64,000 bases of DNA from Undaria pinnatifida (GCA_012845835.1 JABAKD010000001.1:18220090-18284089); one strand, 5' to 3'; shown: positions 23,401 through 28,627, counted from the stretch's first letter. A program made the numbers and translations. Notes: generated from the sequence alone by a model not told the origin.

Positions 23401-25356
23401 CAAAATATGCGTACGGCTTTTAGTTTGGTGCCAGGAATACCAAAATGCTTTACAAATAAAGTGCATGGGCTTTAGAATACCCATCATGAAATCTACACAA
23501 AAAGTGCATGTCTGTTAGTGTACGAATACATCGTATTGGTTTCAGAATCACCATACTAGCGTATCACGAAAACCATACATACAGGTTTTACTATGCCGTA
23601 CTAAGCGCCATACAAGACAATACTCGAATAACCATGATAAACTAAAAAAACACCAAACCAATCAAAAATCAAGTCAAGTCCGTGTTTTGGCCGATTACCA
23701 ACCCTACTGATAACCCCTACTGCACTATTAATAATATCGTCTGTGATGCGCTGACGACGGGGCACTAGGCGTGTTTCCCTCAAAATAACAACCCAAAAAG
23801 CCTGGTGCAACCCAGGCTATCCCAACACAACGTCCGCACCACCACCACTACCACCACCACCAGCGGCGGCGTTCGTCTGCTGGACGTGGGCAGTCCTGCG
23901 GGGTGTGGCAGCAGGGAGCAGAGAAACTGCAGCTAGCGTCACGCTGCTGTGCTGCCCGGTGCGGTGCTGATATGACCCCTTGTGCACTACTGCCTGCGAT
24001 CATGCGCTGATGACGGGATAAACATGTGTTTCCCTGGTACAACCCAAAACACCTGGCACAATCCAAGCTAACTCAACACAACATCCGCACCACCACCGCC
24101 ACCACCACCGTCACCGCCACCACCACCACCGCCACCACCACCGCTACCACCACCACCAGCAGCTCATGGGAATAGGGTTTCCACACCCTGCGGAGCGGTA
24201 TGGAGTCGGGGGCATCGCCGTTTTCGTCCGAGTGTTGTTGGAGCTGTACATGTATGGAACAATTCCTGATCCGGGGATAGGACGTTATCATCCCCGCGTG
24301 CGGCGGAATCTCGATGTTGTCCAGAGGAGGAACTCTCGCTACGCGCTGGTTCCATGAGACCCATACAATATACAATCAGCAATCAGATGATCGGGGTGGG
24401 GTTTCCATACCGTGCGGTGTGGTGCCGACCCGGGGGATCGCGATTTTCGTCCTCGTGTTGTTGGAGTTGTGTATGAATGGAATTTTTTCATTCGGGGATG
24501 ATAACTTATTGTCCCCGGGTGCGACGGAACTTCGACGATGCCCGGAGGGGCAAATCTCGCCGCGCGAGGCTCCATGATCCGCACACAATCAGCCATTAGG
24601 CATTAGTGCATGGGGGTTGAGTTTCCACACCGTGCGGGGCGCCCCACGAAATCCGAAACACGCCGCGACGCTTTGTTTGAGGCGTAGCCTTAGCCTCAGC
24701 TAGGGTTGGGGTTAGGGTTGGCGTTGGGTTGAGTCGACGTCCTCCGTCGACTTGATAAAAAATATACCCAAATGCAGAAAAAAAAAAGAAGTACTACTAT
24801 AATTTTGGACCTCTTCCGGCATGTTCATGTGTGTTGTCCTACAACTGGCGAATCGATCTCTCACCTTAAGCCCGGCCCATAGACAAGCCGTTGATTCCCC
24901 GAAAAATTTAGGGTTGGCCGTAGGGTTGGGATTGGCCGGGATCGACGCCCTCTCTTGATTTCGAAAAAAAAACGTAAGACAAAAACGTCCCCACGAAAAT
25001 CGTCCCTAGTAATACTACTGGTACTTTATCTGGTACTATTAGTACTATAGCTGTATATTTTGAGAACCACGACTGGCGAAACGACGTCTTACCTCGAGCC
25101 AGGCCCATGGACGACAAGTCGTTGATTCCGCCACCAGCACCAAACGATCTCCGCGATGCACCTCCGCCACCGCCTCCGCCGCCACCACCACCTCCGTAAC
25201 CCCCCCCTACACCGCCAACGCCGTTGCCACCGCCATTGCTATTGCCGCTGTAGCTGTAGGTGGTGCTGTTTGTGTTGTCGTTGCGGGTACCTCCAGGGTT
25301 GGCAGGCCGGGATGGAGCACCGATCTCCCGCCGTAAGGAGCGGAGAAGCTCCGCAT
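2258..25356 (-). CDS. Rhomboid intramembrane serine protease, 10 exons assembled, 5' end missing
   Basis: Gene-level entry; exons A-J are listed separately. Join order is 25356-25093, 22883-22735, 22279-22115, 16790-16740, 13521-13411, 12008-11883, 8577-8464, 7116-7061, 4056-3929, 2400-2258. All nine junctions have AG acceptors and GT donors, and the phases agree, so the frame stays open for about 434 residues. Hallmarks in order: Gly/Asn-rich N-terminal region, acidic segment, TM1, NPLLGPSAE, LLGAK, WR loop, HGGVLHMFMN (GlpG-like H-x4-H-x3-N spacing), GTFLEERWG in TM2, GVGASG (catalytic Ser), VDWAAHLGG (catalytic His), then a seventh membrane segment near the C-terminus. Rhomboids cleave transmembrane substrates within the lipid bilayer; location and substrate cannot be read here. 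The protein looks intact although the introns are full of repeats. The first exon lies upstream of 25356 and was not identified. Confidence 0.9.
2410..2552 (+). repeat. Poly-G / GGA tract upstream of exon J acceptor
   Basis: A nearly pure G/A tract with a G run of more than 20. On the minus strand it is a long pyrimidine tract ending about 10 bases before the exon J acceptor. Confidence 0.85.
2815..2915 (-). repeat. Splice-junction echo of exon I
   Basis: About 100 bp that align with the 3' part of exon I and the start of its intron. The copy keeps the donor-like GGCTAAA/GTGAGTGGTCGCC, against the true GGCAAAA/GTGAGTCGTCCCC. It sits about 1.0 kb downstream, in the I-J intron. The reading frame is not kept. 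Confidence 0.8.
3090..3325 (+). repeat. A-tailed dispersed repeat zeta, copy 1
   Basis: Begins with GGCGCAATTCGATGCGAGTC, continues through CTCGCGAT-like, CCTGCTT and CCGGATCTGAGTT blocks, and ends AGCAAACAAAAAAAAAG. Copies at 7510-7725 and 22950-23165 share the block order and the A-rich tail, suggesting a retroposed short element. It is intronic in the rhomboid gene. Confidence 0.7.
3929..4056 (-). CDS. Rhomboid exon I: catalytic histidine, AAHLGG
   Basis: The acceptor is TTTGTGTGCAG and the donor is GGCAAAA followed by GTGAGT. The exon is 128 bp: one base, 42 codons, one base. AAHLGGLVAGIMVGW is TM6; His codon 4049-4047 pairs with Ser of exon G in the catalytic dyad. A charged cytosolic stretch follows, ending TRKAIRLQGK. 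The trailing A joins TT of exon J to make Ile. Confidence 0.95.
4125..4235 (+). repeat. CAGCTGTGAGTTCGA family, copy
   Basis: Core AACGTCAGCTGTGAGTTCGA followed by GGGTCGATACTCATC and TTTGCAAGCTGCG, then GGTCGCCCGTT. The same order is found at 7933, 10836, 16099 and 61027 (+) and, in shorter form, inverted at 2130, 27505, 37560 and 37735. Confidence 0.75.
4470..4905 (+). repeat. (CAC)n / CCACCA low-complexity tract
   Basis: An imperfect trinucleotide CAC/ACC tract. His/Thr/Pro-rich frames on plus and Gly/Val-rich frames on minus are shadows of it. Confidence 0.9.
5040..5360 (+). repeat. Dispersed repeat alpha, copy 1
   Basis: Contains GCAGCTCACCCTCCACGCG, CGCTTCGCGCCTGGCGCA, TACCTGGTCGGTGAAAACC and CCGTCTCGGCATTGCAAGG in order. 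Copies are at 56395-56700 (same orientation), 10150-10380 and 63840-63970 (inverted), with a fragment at 22340-22460. Several members end near GACGGAGCACGT. Type unknown. Confidence 0.75.
5380..6165 (+). repeat. (CAC)n / (CAA)n low-complexity tract
   Basis: A mixed ACC/CAC/AAC array, interrupted at 5815-5880 by a non-repetitive island (the exon H echo, see next entry). Confidence 0.85.
5826..5872 (-). repeat. Splice-junction echo of exon H inside a microsatellite
   Basis: On the minus strand the island reads GTCGCCTCCCGGACTCCCAT, then a diverged GACTG and the donor-like GTAAGG. It aligns with the last ~45 bases of exon H (GTCGCCTCCTTGGCTCCCAT) and its donor GTGAGA. It lies about 1.2 kb downstream in the H-I intron, with CAC repeats on both sides. 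Confidence 0.75.
6190..6485 (+). repeat. (CAC)n tract, third block
   Basis: A Pro/Thr-coding low-complexity block of CCACCA. The following 6490-7050 holds GC-rich unique sequence in which I see no feature. Confidence 0.85.
7061..7116 (-). CDS. Rhomboid exon H: TM5, ending in VDW
   Basis: This 56-bp exon runs from acceptor ACGGCAG to donor GACTG/GTGAGA. It encodes ALAFTLIGMVASLAPIVD plus two bases of a Trp codon. The split Trp is completed by the first G of exon I, giving VDW-AAHLGG, the standard context of the catalytic histidine. TM5 is short here, so a few residues from a small unseen exon cannot be ruled out. Confidence 0.88.
7120..7268 (+). repeat. Tandem duplication next to exon H acceptor
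   Basis: Two units of about 70 bp, each with GGCGGCAACATGGCAC, GGCACGAG and GCCGGTAGCCAA, placed directly upstream of the exon H acceptor on the minus strand. Confidence 0.75.
7372..7446 (+). repeat. tRNA-like SINE head with A and B boxes
   Basis: A-box TGGTCTAGTGG at 7383-7393 and B-box GGTTCGAATCC at 7429-7439, with a plausible T-stem. The acceptor stem does not close (only GCCC with GGGC pair), so this is a tRNA-derived pol III promoter region, not an intact tRNA. A second, inverted head lies at about 51700-51772 with the same GGTCGCCCCG start. Confidence 0.7.
7510..7725 (+). repeat. A-tailed dispersed repeat zeta, copy 2
   Basis: Same blocks as 3090-3325 (GGCGCAACTCGATGCGAGTC, CCTGCTTAGATACCCCGGAT) and an A-rich tail ending AAACAAAAAAAAC. 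It follows the tRNA-like head closely, so the two may form one SINE of about 350 bp. Confidence 0.65.
7930..8040 (+). repeat. CAGCTGTGAGTTCGA family, copy
   Basis: Carries GACGTCAGCTGTGAGTTCGA, a short gap, then CTTGCAAGCTGCGTACTAC and TTTTTAGTAAGTTGCATCGG, extending the family to about 110 bp. Confidence 0.75.
8075..8306 (-). repeat. tRNA-derived SINE, body copy
   Basis: Read on the minus strand it begins with a B-box-like GGGTTCGAATTTT and ends in the conserved tail GAAGGGACGACACC, GGCTTGTCCAGAAGC and GGAAAGTATG. It matches the SINE at 51465-51775 along the whole length. The tRNA head is decayed. Confidence 0.75.
8464..8577 (-). CDS. Rhomboid exon G: catalytic serine, GVGASG
   Basis: There are 38 codons. 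The acceptor is CTGTGACAG and the donor is TCCCAG followed by GTGCGA. The exon reads VGVGASGAIYAIMGGW; the Ser of GxSG is codon 8562-8560 and is the nucleophile of rhomboid proteases. TM4 is followed by a hydrophilic segment, CTWHEPDDFAKGAQLSQ. A tandem array of about 86-bp units begins only about 20 bases upstream of the acceptor. Confidence 0.95.
8595..8945 (+). repeat. Tandem array, about 86-bp unit x4, next to exon G acceptor
   Basis: Units begin GCATTGTACGGCGAGTCATC and contain GGTAGGGGTGCA(G/A)CAGAAG and CTGAGCTCCTACC. The first unit starts about 25 bases upstream of the exon G acceptor. The last unit runs into two copies of a 57-bp unit (8930-9045) starting GTGACGGGGCTCATTATCTC. Confidence 0.9.
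8850..9150 (+). repeat. Dispersed repeat delta, copy 1
   Basis: Blocks GGGGTGCAGCAGA, CTCACCCGAAACATGA, TTCGAACGACTTCGC, AAATGATCAT and ACACTTGAGGA recur in the same order at 21630-21835. Confidence 0.75.
9148..9285 (+). repeat. 21-bp minisatellite (TACGATAGAGGTATCAAGG)
   Basis: About six imperfect 21-bp units. The period is a multiple of three, so several frames stay open through it. The array ends inside an inverted beta repeat copy (9268-9350). Confidence 0.9.
9342..9420 (+). repeat. tRNA-derived SINE tail fragment
   Basis: Only the 3' core GGGACGACACCAGTGACC, GGCTTGTCCAGAAGCTGG and a short downstream part is present. This is a 5'-truncated copy of the SINE at 51465-51775. Confidence 0.7.
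10150..10380 (-). repeat. Dispersed repeat alpha, inverted copy
   Basis: The reverse complement matches 5040-5360: GACGGAGCACGT, ACCAACCAGGTAGATAT, CGCGAAGCGCCGTGAGG and GACTTCGGCACCTTGTG. The neighbourhood 9440-10075 contains two beta copies. In 10380-10830 I see no feature. Confidence 0.75.
10835..10925 (+). repeat. CAGCTGTGAGTTCGA family, copy
   Basis: GCGTCAGCTGTGAGTTCGAC, GGGTCGATACTGATCTTTGC and GGTCGCCCGTTT in the family order. Confidence 0.75.
11075..11880 (-). repeat. Array of exon F splice-junction echoes
   Basis: Downstream of exon F, its last ~45 bases and donor recur at about 11704-11755 (donor GATAAG/GTATGC kept), 11389-11450 (donor lost) and 11080-11140 (donor changed to GC). 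Shorter donor-only echoes (CAAG/GTATAC, CGAG/GTATAC) sit near 11570 and 11258. Intron sequence after the donor is duplicated as well, so the units are local tandem duplications across the splice site, with spacing of roughly 180-315 bp. Confidence 0.85.
11883..12008 (-). CDS. Rhomboid exon F: TM2-TM3, GTFLEERWG motif
   Basis: There are 42 codons. The acceptor CCTGTAG at 12009 was chosen over a CAG four codons downstream, because it restores the spacing N-LTSQFRMG expected after HMFMN. The motif MGTFLEERWG carries the conserved Glu of TM2. LIVYWVGGLAGNLLSCV is TM3. The donor is GATAAG followed by GTATGC. A tandem array of copies of this exon end follows in the intron. Confidence 0.93.
12320..13260 (-). 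repeat. Array of exon E splice-junction echoes
   Basis: At least six units in the E-F intron carry a copy of the exon E end and donor. Examples on the minus strand: CATGAAC/GTGAGTTGCATCC near 12705, GATGAAC/GTGAGCATCC near 13092, CATCAAC/GTGAGCATCC near 12340, and decayed forms near 12549, 13170 and 13245. Each unit also carries CAAGTGGAAACCTGC and a TTGTTTTCTGGATGCTCAC-like block. Frames across it are repeat translations. Confidence 0.88.
13411..13521 (-). CDS. Rhomboid exon E: WR loop and oxyanion-hole residues
   Basis: There are 37 codons between acceptor TTGGCAG and donor ATGAAC/GTGAGT. The exon reads TLILLGAKH, then EGQVWRLLTP with the conserved Trp-Arg pair of the L1 loop, then HGGVLHMFMN. 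The H-x4-H-x3-N spacing equals that of the GlpG oxyanion region; the final Asn is the last codon (13411-13413). The following 1.4-kb intron is largely an array of copies of this exon end and its donor. Confidence 0.93.
13612..13800 (+). repeat. AGC/GGA-rich purine tract
   Basis: Imperfect GGAGGA and GCAGCA runs upstream of exon E on the minus strand. Leu/Pro- and Arg/Gly-rich frames in it are low-complexity. Confidence 0.8.
13935..14240 (+). repeat. 42-bp palindromic minisatellite, block 1
   Basis: Units contain ACTACTGTTTGGAAAAGTTG, TGCAACT and the perfect palindrome AGTTGTCTGTAGACAACT. There are about six units. The array ends with GTAGTTGCGGCCGCGCACAA, which also closes block 2. Confidence 0.9.
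15089..15370. repeat. Foldback (inverted repeat, ~90-bp arms)
   Basis: TCGCTGTGCCCCGCTCA at 15089 and its complement TGAGTGGGGCACAGCGA at 15354-15370 close an imperfect hairpin. The arms continue through GGAGTTCGGACCTGAAATTT and its complement, with a loop of about 100 bp. Confidence 0.88.
15405..15790 (+). repeat. 42-bp palindromic minisatellite, block 2
   Basis: About eight units of the same type as 13935-14240, closing with GTAGTTGCGGCCGCGCACAA. The two blocks are in direct orientation and flank the interval with the foldback. Confidence 0.9.
15940..16025 (-). repeat. Whole-exon echo of exon D
   Basis: The minus strand has CCGTCCATGTCGAGCAAGAG, then TCTAACCCTCTCTTAGGACC. This matches exon D plus flanks, but with a stop in the exon frame and a broken donor (GGAAGAGGG in place of GAGGTGAG). 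It lies about 0.8 kb downstream of the real exon, in the D-E intron. Confidence 0.85.
16099..16170 (+). repeat. CAGCTGTGAGTTCGA family, copy
   Basis: AACGTCAGCTGTAAGTTCGA, GGGTCGATACTCATC and TTTGCAAGCTGCG in order. Confidence 0.7.
16740..16790 (-). CDS. Rhomboid exon D: 51-bp exon with NPLLGPSAE
   Basis: This 17-codon exon reads SMWGKRDSNPLLGPSAE. The acceptor is ACGACAG and the donor is GAG followed by GTGAGA. NP-x-x-GPS just before a LxxLGAK motif is a signature of eukaryotic rhomboids. It joins in phase 0 to exon E to give SAE-TLILLGAK. The exon is far too short for ORF-length filters and was found by looking for this expected motif between exons C and E. A degenerate copy of the whole exon lies at 15940-16025. 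Confidence 0.88.
16800..17560 (-). repeat. Tandem array, ~160-190-bp unit x4
   Basis: Units contain GGTGCGGTTCCGACCA, GCAGACCGCGCTGAA, GTCGGAGGAGTGCGTCGCA and GAGCGATGGAGGAAGG. The last two units differ by few changes and are about 189 bp (63 codons), so a 279-codon minus frame stays open across the array. I regard that frame as a repeat translation. The array lies between exon D and the Copia relic. Confidence 0.85.
17570..18031 (-). pseudogene. Copia reverse transcriptase fragment (minus)
   Basis: Reading the minus strand gives YSQEAGIDYGKTVAPVCRI, ILLAIA, stop, EYGWLVYRMDVQAAFLQSPT and EDELYVM. These are the Copia RT motifs (QxxGIDY..TFAPV and MDVxxAFL). At least one in-frame stop and a frameshift are present. 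Confidence 0.88.
18035..18380. repeat. Inverted repeat hub between the two RT fragments
   Basis: GATGGCGTCCTGGAAGTGGT and GGAATGGAGATTATTCTCC at 18050-18092 are answered by the complementary GGAGAATAATCTCAATTCCC and CCACGACGCCATC at 18329-18370. Related short units (GGGAACGGAGATTATTCCCC) lie between. Probably the breakpoint of an inverted duplication. Confidence 0.75.
18400..18680 (+). pseudogene. Copia reverse transcriptase fragment (plus, inverted copy)
   Basis: The plus strand encodes RAVVRGYSQEAGIDYGKTFA, AVGHIERQRILLATIRELDW and then breaks. It covers the same RT region as the minus fragment but in opposite orientation. Confidence 0.85.
18690..19300 (-). pseudogene. Copia gag-pre-integrase / integrase fragment
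   Basis: The minus strand encodes ADLWHRRLGRVNLRSMELLQ, the Copia HRRLGHxN gag-pre-integrase motif, then CDISYVHKSEQKTQHGKT, corresponding to the integrase CxxC zinc region (now CDISYVHK). The frame decays after that. Confidence 0.8.
19890..20472 (-). pseudogene. Copia gag with damaged zinc knuckle
   Basis: Gag core in the frame LLRATLLRSQVEHISNRRFK, MVQVLTTNYKEG. A frame change is followed by YHNCWEKGHRKRDC, a CCHC knuckle whose first Cys is Tyr (TAC instead of TGC). The neighbouring 20616-21059 minus frame may be the N-terminal part. Confidence 0.75.
21630..21835 (+). repeat. Dispersed repeat delta, copy 2
   Basis: Matches 8850-9150 without the tandem expansion: GGGGTGCAGCAGATTCC, CTCACCCGAAACATGACTTC, AAAATGATCATGC and CACGCTTGAGGAACTCA. 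A short GGGTCGGGGCG-rich block precedes it at 21430-21560 and recurs at 60520-60640. In 21840-22010 there is a short direct repeat of CTACCGCACTATAGAGGG. Confidence 0.75.
22115..22279 (-). CDS. Rhomboid exon C: basic segment and TM1
   Basis: The acceptor is CTGCAG and the donor is TTCCAA followed by GTGAGG. The exon is exactly 55 codons. A Cys-rich start (LCGVLCCPCL) is followed by a basic stretch (RNRSVWRRIRKR) and a hydrophobic helix (AAIVTSAIDIAFFVLSVLV) that fits TM1 with positive-inside flanks. It ends NGGFQ in phase 0. The following intron is 5.3 kb and contains the Copia relic and a tandem array. Confidence 0.75.
22340..22460 (-). repeat. Dispersed repeat alpha, fragment
   Basis: Contains GACCCCCCGCATCCCTTC, GAGACGGAGAACGCAGGG and a following GCAGACCAGG block, like the end of alpha copies at 10190 and 63850. 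It lies between exons B and C. Confidence 0.55.
22735..22883 (-). CDS. Rhomboid exon B: acidic linker with FDPVWGKPDYPPG
   Basis: The acceptor is CCGCAG and the donor is CCAG followed by GTGTGA. The 149 bp encode the end of a split Asp plus 49 residues: an acidic Glu/Gly/Asp run, then EYGFIMFDPVWGKPDYPPG and HRTTACQ. It ends in phase 0, as exon C requires. It precedes TM1 and is probably part of the cytosolic tail. Its function is not recognisable on its own. Confidence 0.65.
22950..23165 (+). repeat. A-tailed dispersed repeat zeta, copy 3
   Basis: CAATTCGATGCGAG, CTTCTCGCGATAAAAATGAA, a poly-G run, GCCTAGGGACGGAGAAAGGG and the tail GAGCAAAACAAAAACAAAAA, in the order of copies 1 and 2. Confidence 0.7.
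23255..23706. mobile_element. hAT-like MITE (452 bp)
   Basis: Terminal inverted repeats TAGGGTTGGCAATCG (left) and CGATTACCAACCCTA (right), one mismatch. The flanking 8-mers CTGAGGAC and CTGATAAC agree at 6 of 8 positions, compatible with an old 8-bp target duplication. The interior is AT-rich with no ORF. TIR shape and target-site length suggest the hAT superfamily. It lies in the A-B intron. Confidence 0.7.
23740..24120 (+). repeat. Diverged direct duplication with CCACCA tracts
   Basis: GATGCGCTGACGACGGGGCA, GTGTTTCCCTC and CAACACAACGTCCGCACC at 23740-23850 are repeated as CATGCGCTGATGACGGG, GTGTTTCCCTGG and CAACACAACATCCGCACC at 23995-24100. Each copy is followed by a CAC-rich tract. Confidence 0.75.
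24160..24650 (+). repeat. Tandem duplication, ~235-bp unit
   Basis: Two units (24163-24380 and 24398-24610) share GTTTCCACACC or GTTTCCATACC, GATCGCGATTTTCGTCC-like, TGTTGTTGGAGTTGT and GGGGAT..TATC blocks. A third begins at 24615. Minus frames in both units are open and resemble each other, but nothing shows they are coding. Confidence 0.7.
24843..24900 (-). repeat. Splice-junction echo of exon A
   Basis: On the minus strand GAATCAACGGCTTGTC and GGGCCGGGCTTAAG/GTGAGA align with the exon A end GAATCAACGACTTGTC, GGGCCTGGCTCGAG/GTAAGA. About 15 bases of following intron (CGATTCGCCAGT) also match. It lies about 200 bp downstream of the real donor, and the frame is broken. Confidence 0.8.
25093..25356 (-). 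CDS. Rhomboid exon A: Gly/Asn-rich N-terminal region
   Basis: The acceptor is TAG at 25357-25359, and the donor is CTCGAG followed by GTAAGA. The exon is 264 bp: two bases, 87 codons, then one base. It begins AELLRSLRREIGAPSRPANP, continues through a Thr/Asn/Ser stretch and a run of about 20 glycines, and ends GGGINDLSSMGLAR. This would be the cytosolic, low-complexity N-terminal part. Its final G joins AT of exon B to make Asp, so the two are phase compatible. An in-frame stop lies just upstream in the same frame, so the acceptor is required. Membership of the rhomboid gene is inferred from strand, order and phase. Confidence 0.65.
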
Positions 25357-25494
25357 CTATTCAGATGTACAAGACACGACGGAGCAGCAAATAGACAAGA
25401 AGCGCTTTCGATTTCCGCTGGAGGGGTTGCGTTCGGTCTAGAGTGTAGACAGAGCTAGCTGTATGCAGCACTGCTGCCGCATCGGTAGATTGGG

Positions 25495-25818
25495 TTGATC
25501 ATACCATGTGCCAGGGCACCTGGTATACGAAATACGAGGCTTTCGCTGGGTGAGGGCTGTACAGCTGAACATGAGTGTGCCGTTGTGATGCAACAACGTA
25601 AACTTGCACATATGCTGCGCGAGAGCCTGCCGATTTACCAGCTCTACGTTCTGCTGCACAGGGCCAATTGCCAGACATCAGGTGTCAAGCAGTACTCTCG
25701 TACCAACTACAGGACTGCCCTCCGCGGGCAGCTGTACGCCGCCTGCTGCGCTCGCTACAAGGGAACAGACAAAGCTAAGTGTACAGCAGACGGAGGGCAC
25801 AGGGCGCTCACGATTTGA
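25495..25818 (+). other. Open frame of unknown status
   Basis: A 107-codon plus frame (VVMQQRKLAHMLRESLPIYQ, LYVLLHRANCQTSG ...) without obvious low complexity. I recognise no domain, and no splice partners are evident. It could be chance or part of an old element. In 25860-26560 and 26760-27990 I see nothing else supportable. Confidence 0.2.
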
Positions 25819-26584
25819 TGCAAATGGGCGACTTGCAAATGCCAAGAGCTAAGTGGTGCAGGGAAAACTATGCCGGGCCTTCTCGTGATTGCGCAGAAAA
25901 CGCAAGCTCAAACCTAAACTTTGTGGGAAGATGTCTACCGGTATTTACTAATTACAGCTGAAGTGCAAGTACCATCATACGAAGTATTCTACGAGTATAA
26001 AAATAAATGAAAAAAAATCCAATAATTCGCCGGCACAAAGGTACACGTTTCTCACGTTGGGTCGGGTTTTTCAAAACACAAAGACAATGTTAAAACGTGT
26101 ATCACCGGGCGCAGATGGTAAGTAACACCTCTGTTTTTTGTAAAATACTTTCGTCCACCTTTAAAAAAATATATATGAAAGTCTTGGTCCAGTTTTCAAG
26201 GGCCAGACTTTTGCCCGTATCTCCGTCATTTCGTCGAATTTTGGTTACATAAAAAAAATCCCGGCCCCCAATGGCACGATCCCTCGAAACCCGTCGTAGA
26301 ATGCTCGCGTAGAAACGAGAATATTGAGGTAACTTGAACAAGGAGGCACAAAAAATGGGCCTATGATTTGGTGCACCTAGCGACTTGACAATGCCAAGAG
26401 ATACTTGTGCGGAGACGATTGCCCAGTGCTGCGATGTGCGCTTGCCGGCGATGTCACCTTCTGATCGGCAGTAAGGGTGCACGTTGCGGAAACGCGAAAA
26501 AGACAAGCATCAAGCACGAAGAGGACAATCAATGAAGAAGGCAAAGACGAGCAGACGTGCATACCGGGGCCTGTGGTATGTGGT

Positions 26585-26735
26585 GCTACCAAACAAACTG
26601 CAGCACGGCACAGCACGGCACAGCACGGCACAGTACCGCACAGTACCGCAGAGCGCCGCACAGCACCGCACAGCACCGCATAGCACAGCATAGAACGGCA
26701 CCGCCCTGCACGGCACCGCACGGCGCGGTTGAGCT
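26585..26735 (+). repeat. GCACGGCACA minisatellite
   Basis: An imperfect 5/10-bp array (CAGCACGGCA, CAGTACCGCA, CAGCACCGCA). His/Ser/Thr/Ala-rich and Cys/Val-rich frames are repeat translations. Confidence 0.9.
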
Positions 26736-28069
26736 GAGCAAACCTGAGCTGAGCAAACCTGAGCCCAGCCTGGTGTGACTTTGTCAAAAAACGAGAAAAT
26801 TAATGAAAAAATAGAACGTCAAGAGCACTCAATGAAAAAATCAAGGAGATTCAGCATGGCCCCTCTCCCAAAAAAACGTCAATGGGCAATAAATAACTGA
26901 GGATGGCTGAGAGGTGGGAGAATATGTCAAGGGAGAGGGCACGGGAGGGGAATTAATTGTAAGGACGTTTATAGATACTAGGGGGGCTTCGCCGCGGCGG
27001 GCTGACGCCCGCCTGCGGCTCGCGCATGCCCGTAAGACAGGTATTAAACGAAACGGAGAGGGACCGGAGGAGTGACAAATTACTGCCAAGGGGTACGGAC
27101 GGTGTGGTAATAAATCAGTTCATTGTATTGCAAGTATGAGGTGGAGCGAGCGTAGAGGGGGTTTGTCTATTTTGAAAGGGAAAAACAATGGAACGGTCGG
27201 GAGGACGAGAAATCCATGGTTATCGTATCATATGCCAGGTACATATGAGTACCGGCGGGTAGTATGGCAGGACTACTACAACAGCAGGAGCAGTAATCGC
27301 AAAACCACCTCTTACTTCGAACGTACTGCTGCTGTATCATCATTTTTAGCAGTCCAACCATATGTATCTGGATCTCCCTCCTCTTTTGTCCCCTGAATGC
27401 GAGTACTCCTATGTATATTTTGGACGAGACTCATGACTCATTAATCACGCAGCTCGCAACGTTGAATTTAGACCGCTTACATTGTTGGGAAATACTATAG
27501 ACCGCTCAACTGGTCGAACTCACAGATGACGCGTATTTGAAATAATTTTGCAAAAAACGAGTACGGCACGTCTCGCCAGCCGGCAGCCCGGGCACGGTGC
27601 AAGCACGCCCGAGGCCTCCTCCGACACAGTCGGGGTCACGGAGCAAGAAGAGGGAGTTTCGGACCGAGGGGTGATCCTCATCGTACGCTAGCACGGCAAA
27701 AAATCAAAAATACGCCCAAGGAAAACTGCGGAGCCTTCTCCCAGCAGCAGCTGCTATTCTGTACATGTATTTACGCAACAACTTACTTACGTGCTACTCA
27801 CTTTCGTGCTACTTGGCGAGCCGTTCAAAGTCAAGTTTATAGCATTTTAGTGTGTCGATGCTGACTGAGAATGCAGCCGTCAGCGCTACCGTCCAAAAAA
27901 CTAAGCAATGCATTAATTCGTGATACGCTACTACGATGCTGAGATTGCAGCATGTAGCGCTATGATCCGCAACGTGTAATCATATGCAAATAAGACGCAT
28001 TATTCGTGATACGCTGACATTGAGCATTGAAGTCATTTGCGTGACGGTCTGAACGCCACATCAAACATT

Positions 28070-28560
28070 CTAAGGTTGTGTTCGGTGGGGTTTTGTGCAT
28101 TCCGGGTAGTGTATTTTTTTCTTACAGAACTCACCGAAGTTTCGGGTACGGGTATTATTTCTTATAGAACCAACAGAAGTTACGGGTACTGCTGTGTGGG
28201 TACTGTACAGAAACAACAAAAACATCGGGTTCGGGTATAAGATATTGTACCCGTACCCCGGGTACGGGTATGAATCTTTACATAAGCCACAGAAATTTCG
28301 GGCACGGGTAACAATCTTTACAGAACTTACAGAAATTTAGGGTATTTTTCTCTTACATAACTCACAGAAGATTCGGGTACAGACATTTTTCTTACAGAAC
28401 TCACAGAATTTTTCGGGCATTGGTGTTTTTCGTCTTGCATAACTCACACACTTTTCGGGTGTTGCGTCGGTGCTATGCGAAACCCACAAAAGTTTCGGGT
28501 AGGGTGCAACACGTCATACCCTTACCCGTACCCGGGAGTGTACGCGAGCATTTTTTCTTA
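28070..28560 (+). repeat. Minisatellite: ACAGAACTCACAGAAGTTTC unit, block 1
   Basis: Irregular 35-45-bp units with CTTACAGAACTCACAGAA and TTTCGGGTACGGGTA. The same unit recurs at 28830-28960 and 30940-31265, in the opposite order in part. Confidence 0.85.
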
Positions 28561-28596
28561 TTATATGAAATAAAGAGTGAAAACCGAGAAATCTCT

Positions 28597-28627
28597 GGCT
28601 TAGGGCTAGGGTTAGGGTTAGGGTTAC
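28597..28627 (+). repeat. Interstitial telomere-like TTAGGG run
   Basis: GGCTTAGGGCTAGGGTTAGG continues as GGTTAGGGTTA, about four to five hexamers. Degenerate runs (AGGGTTGGGGTTAGGGTTGG) occur at 24704-24730. Confidence 0.75.

Noticed and set aside
26377-26787. Cys/Val-rich minus ORF
   Set aside because: Most of it is the GCACGGCACA minisatellite.
28597-28627. Real telomere or chromosome end
   Set aside because: Only four to five TTAGGG units lie inside ordinary repeat sequence, so it is an interstitial telomere-like run.
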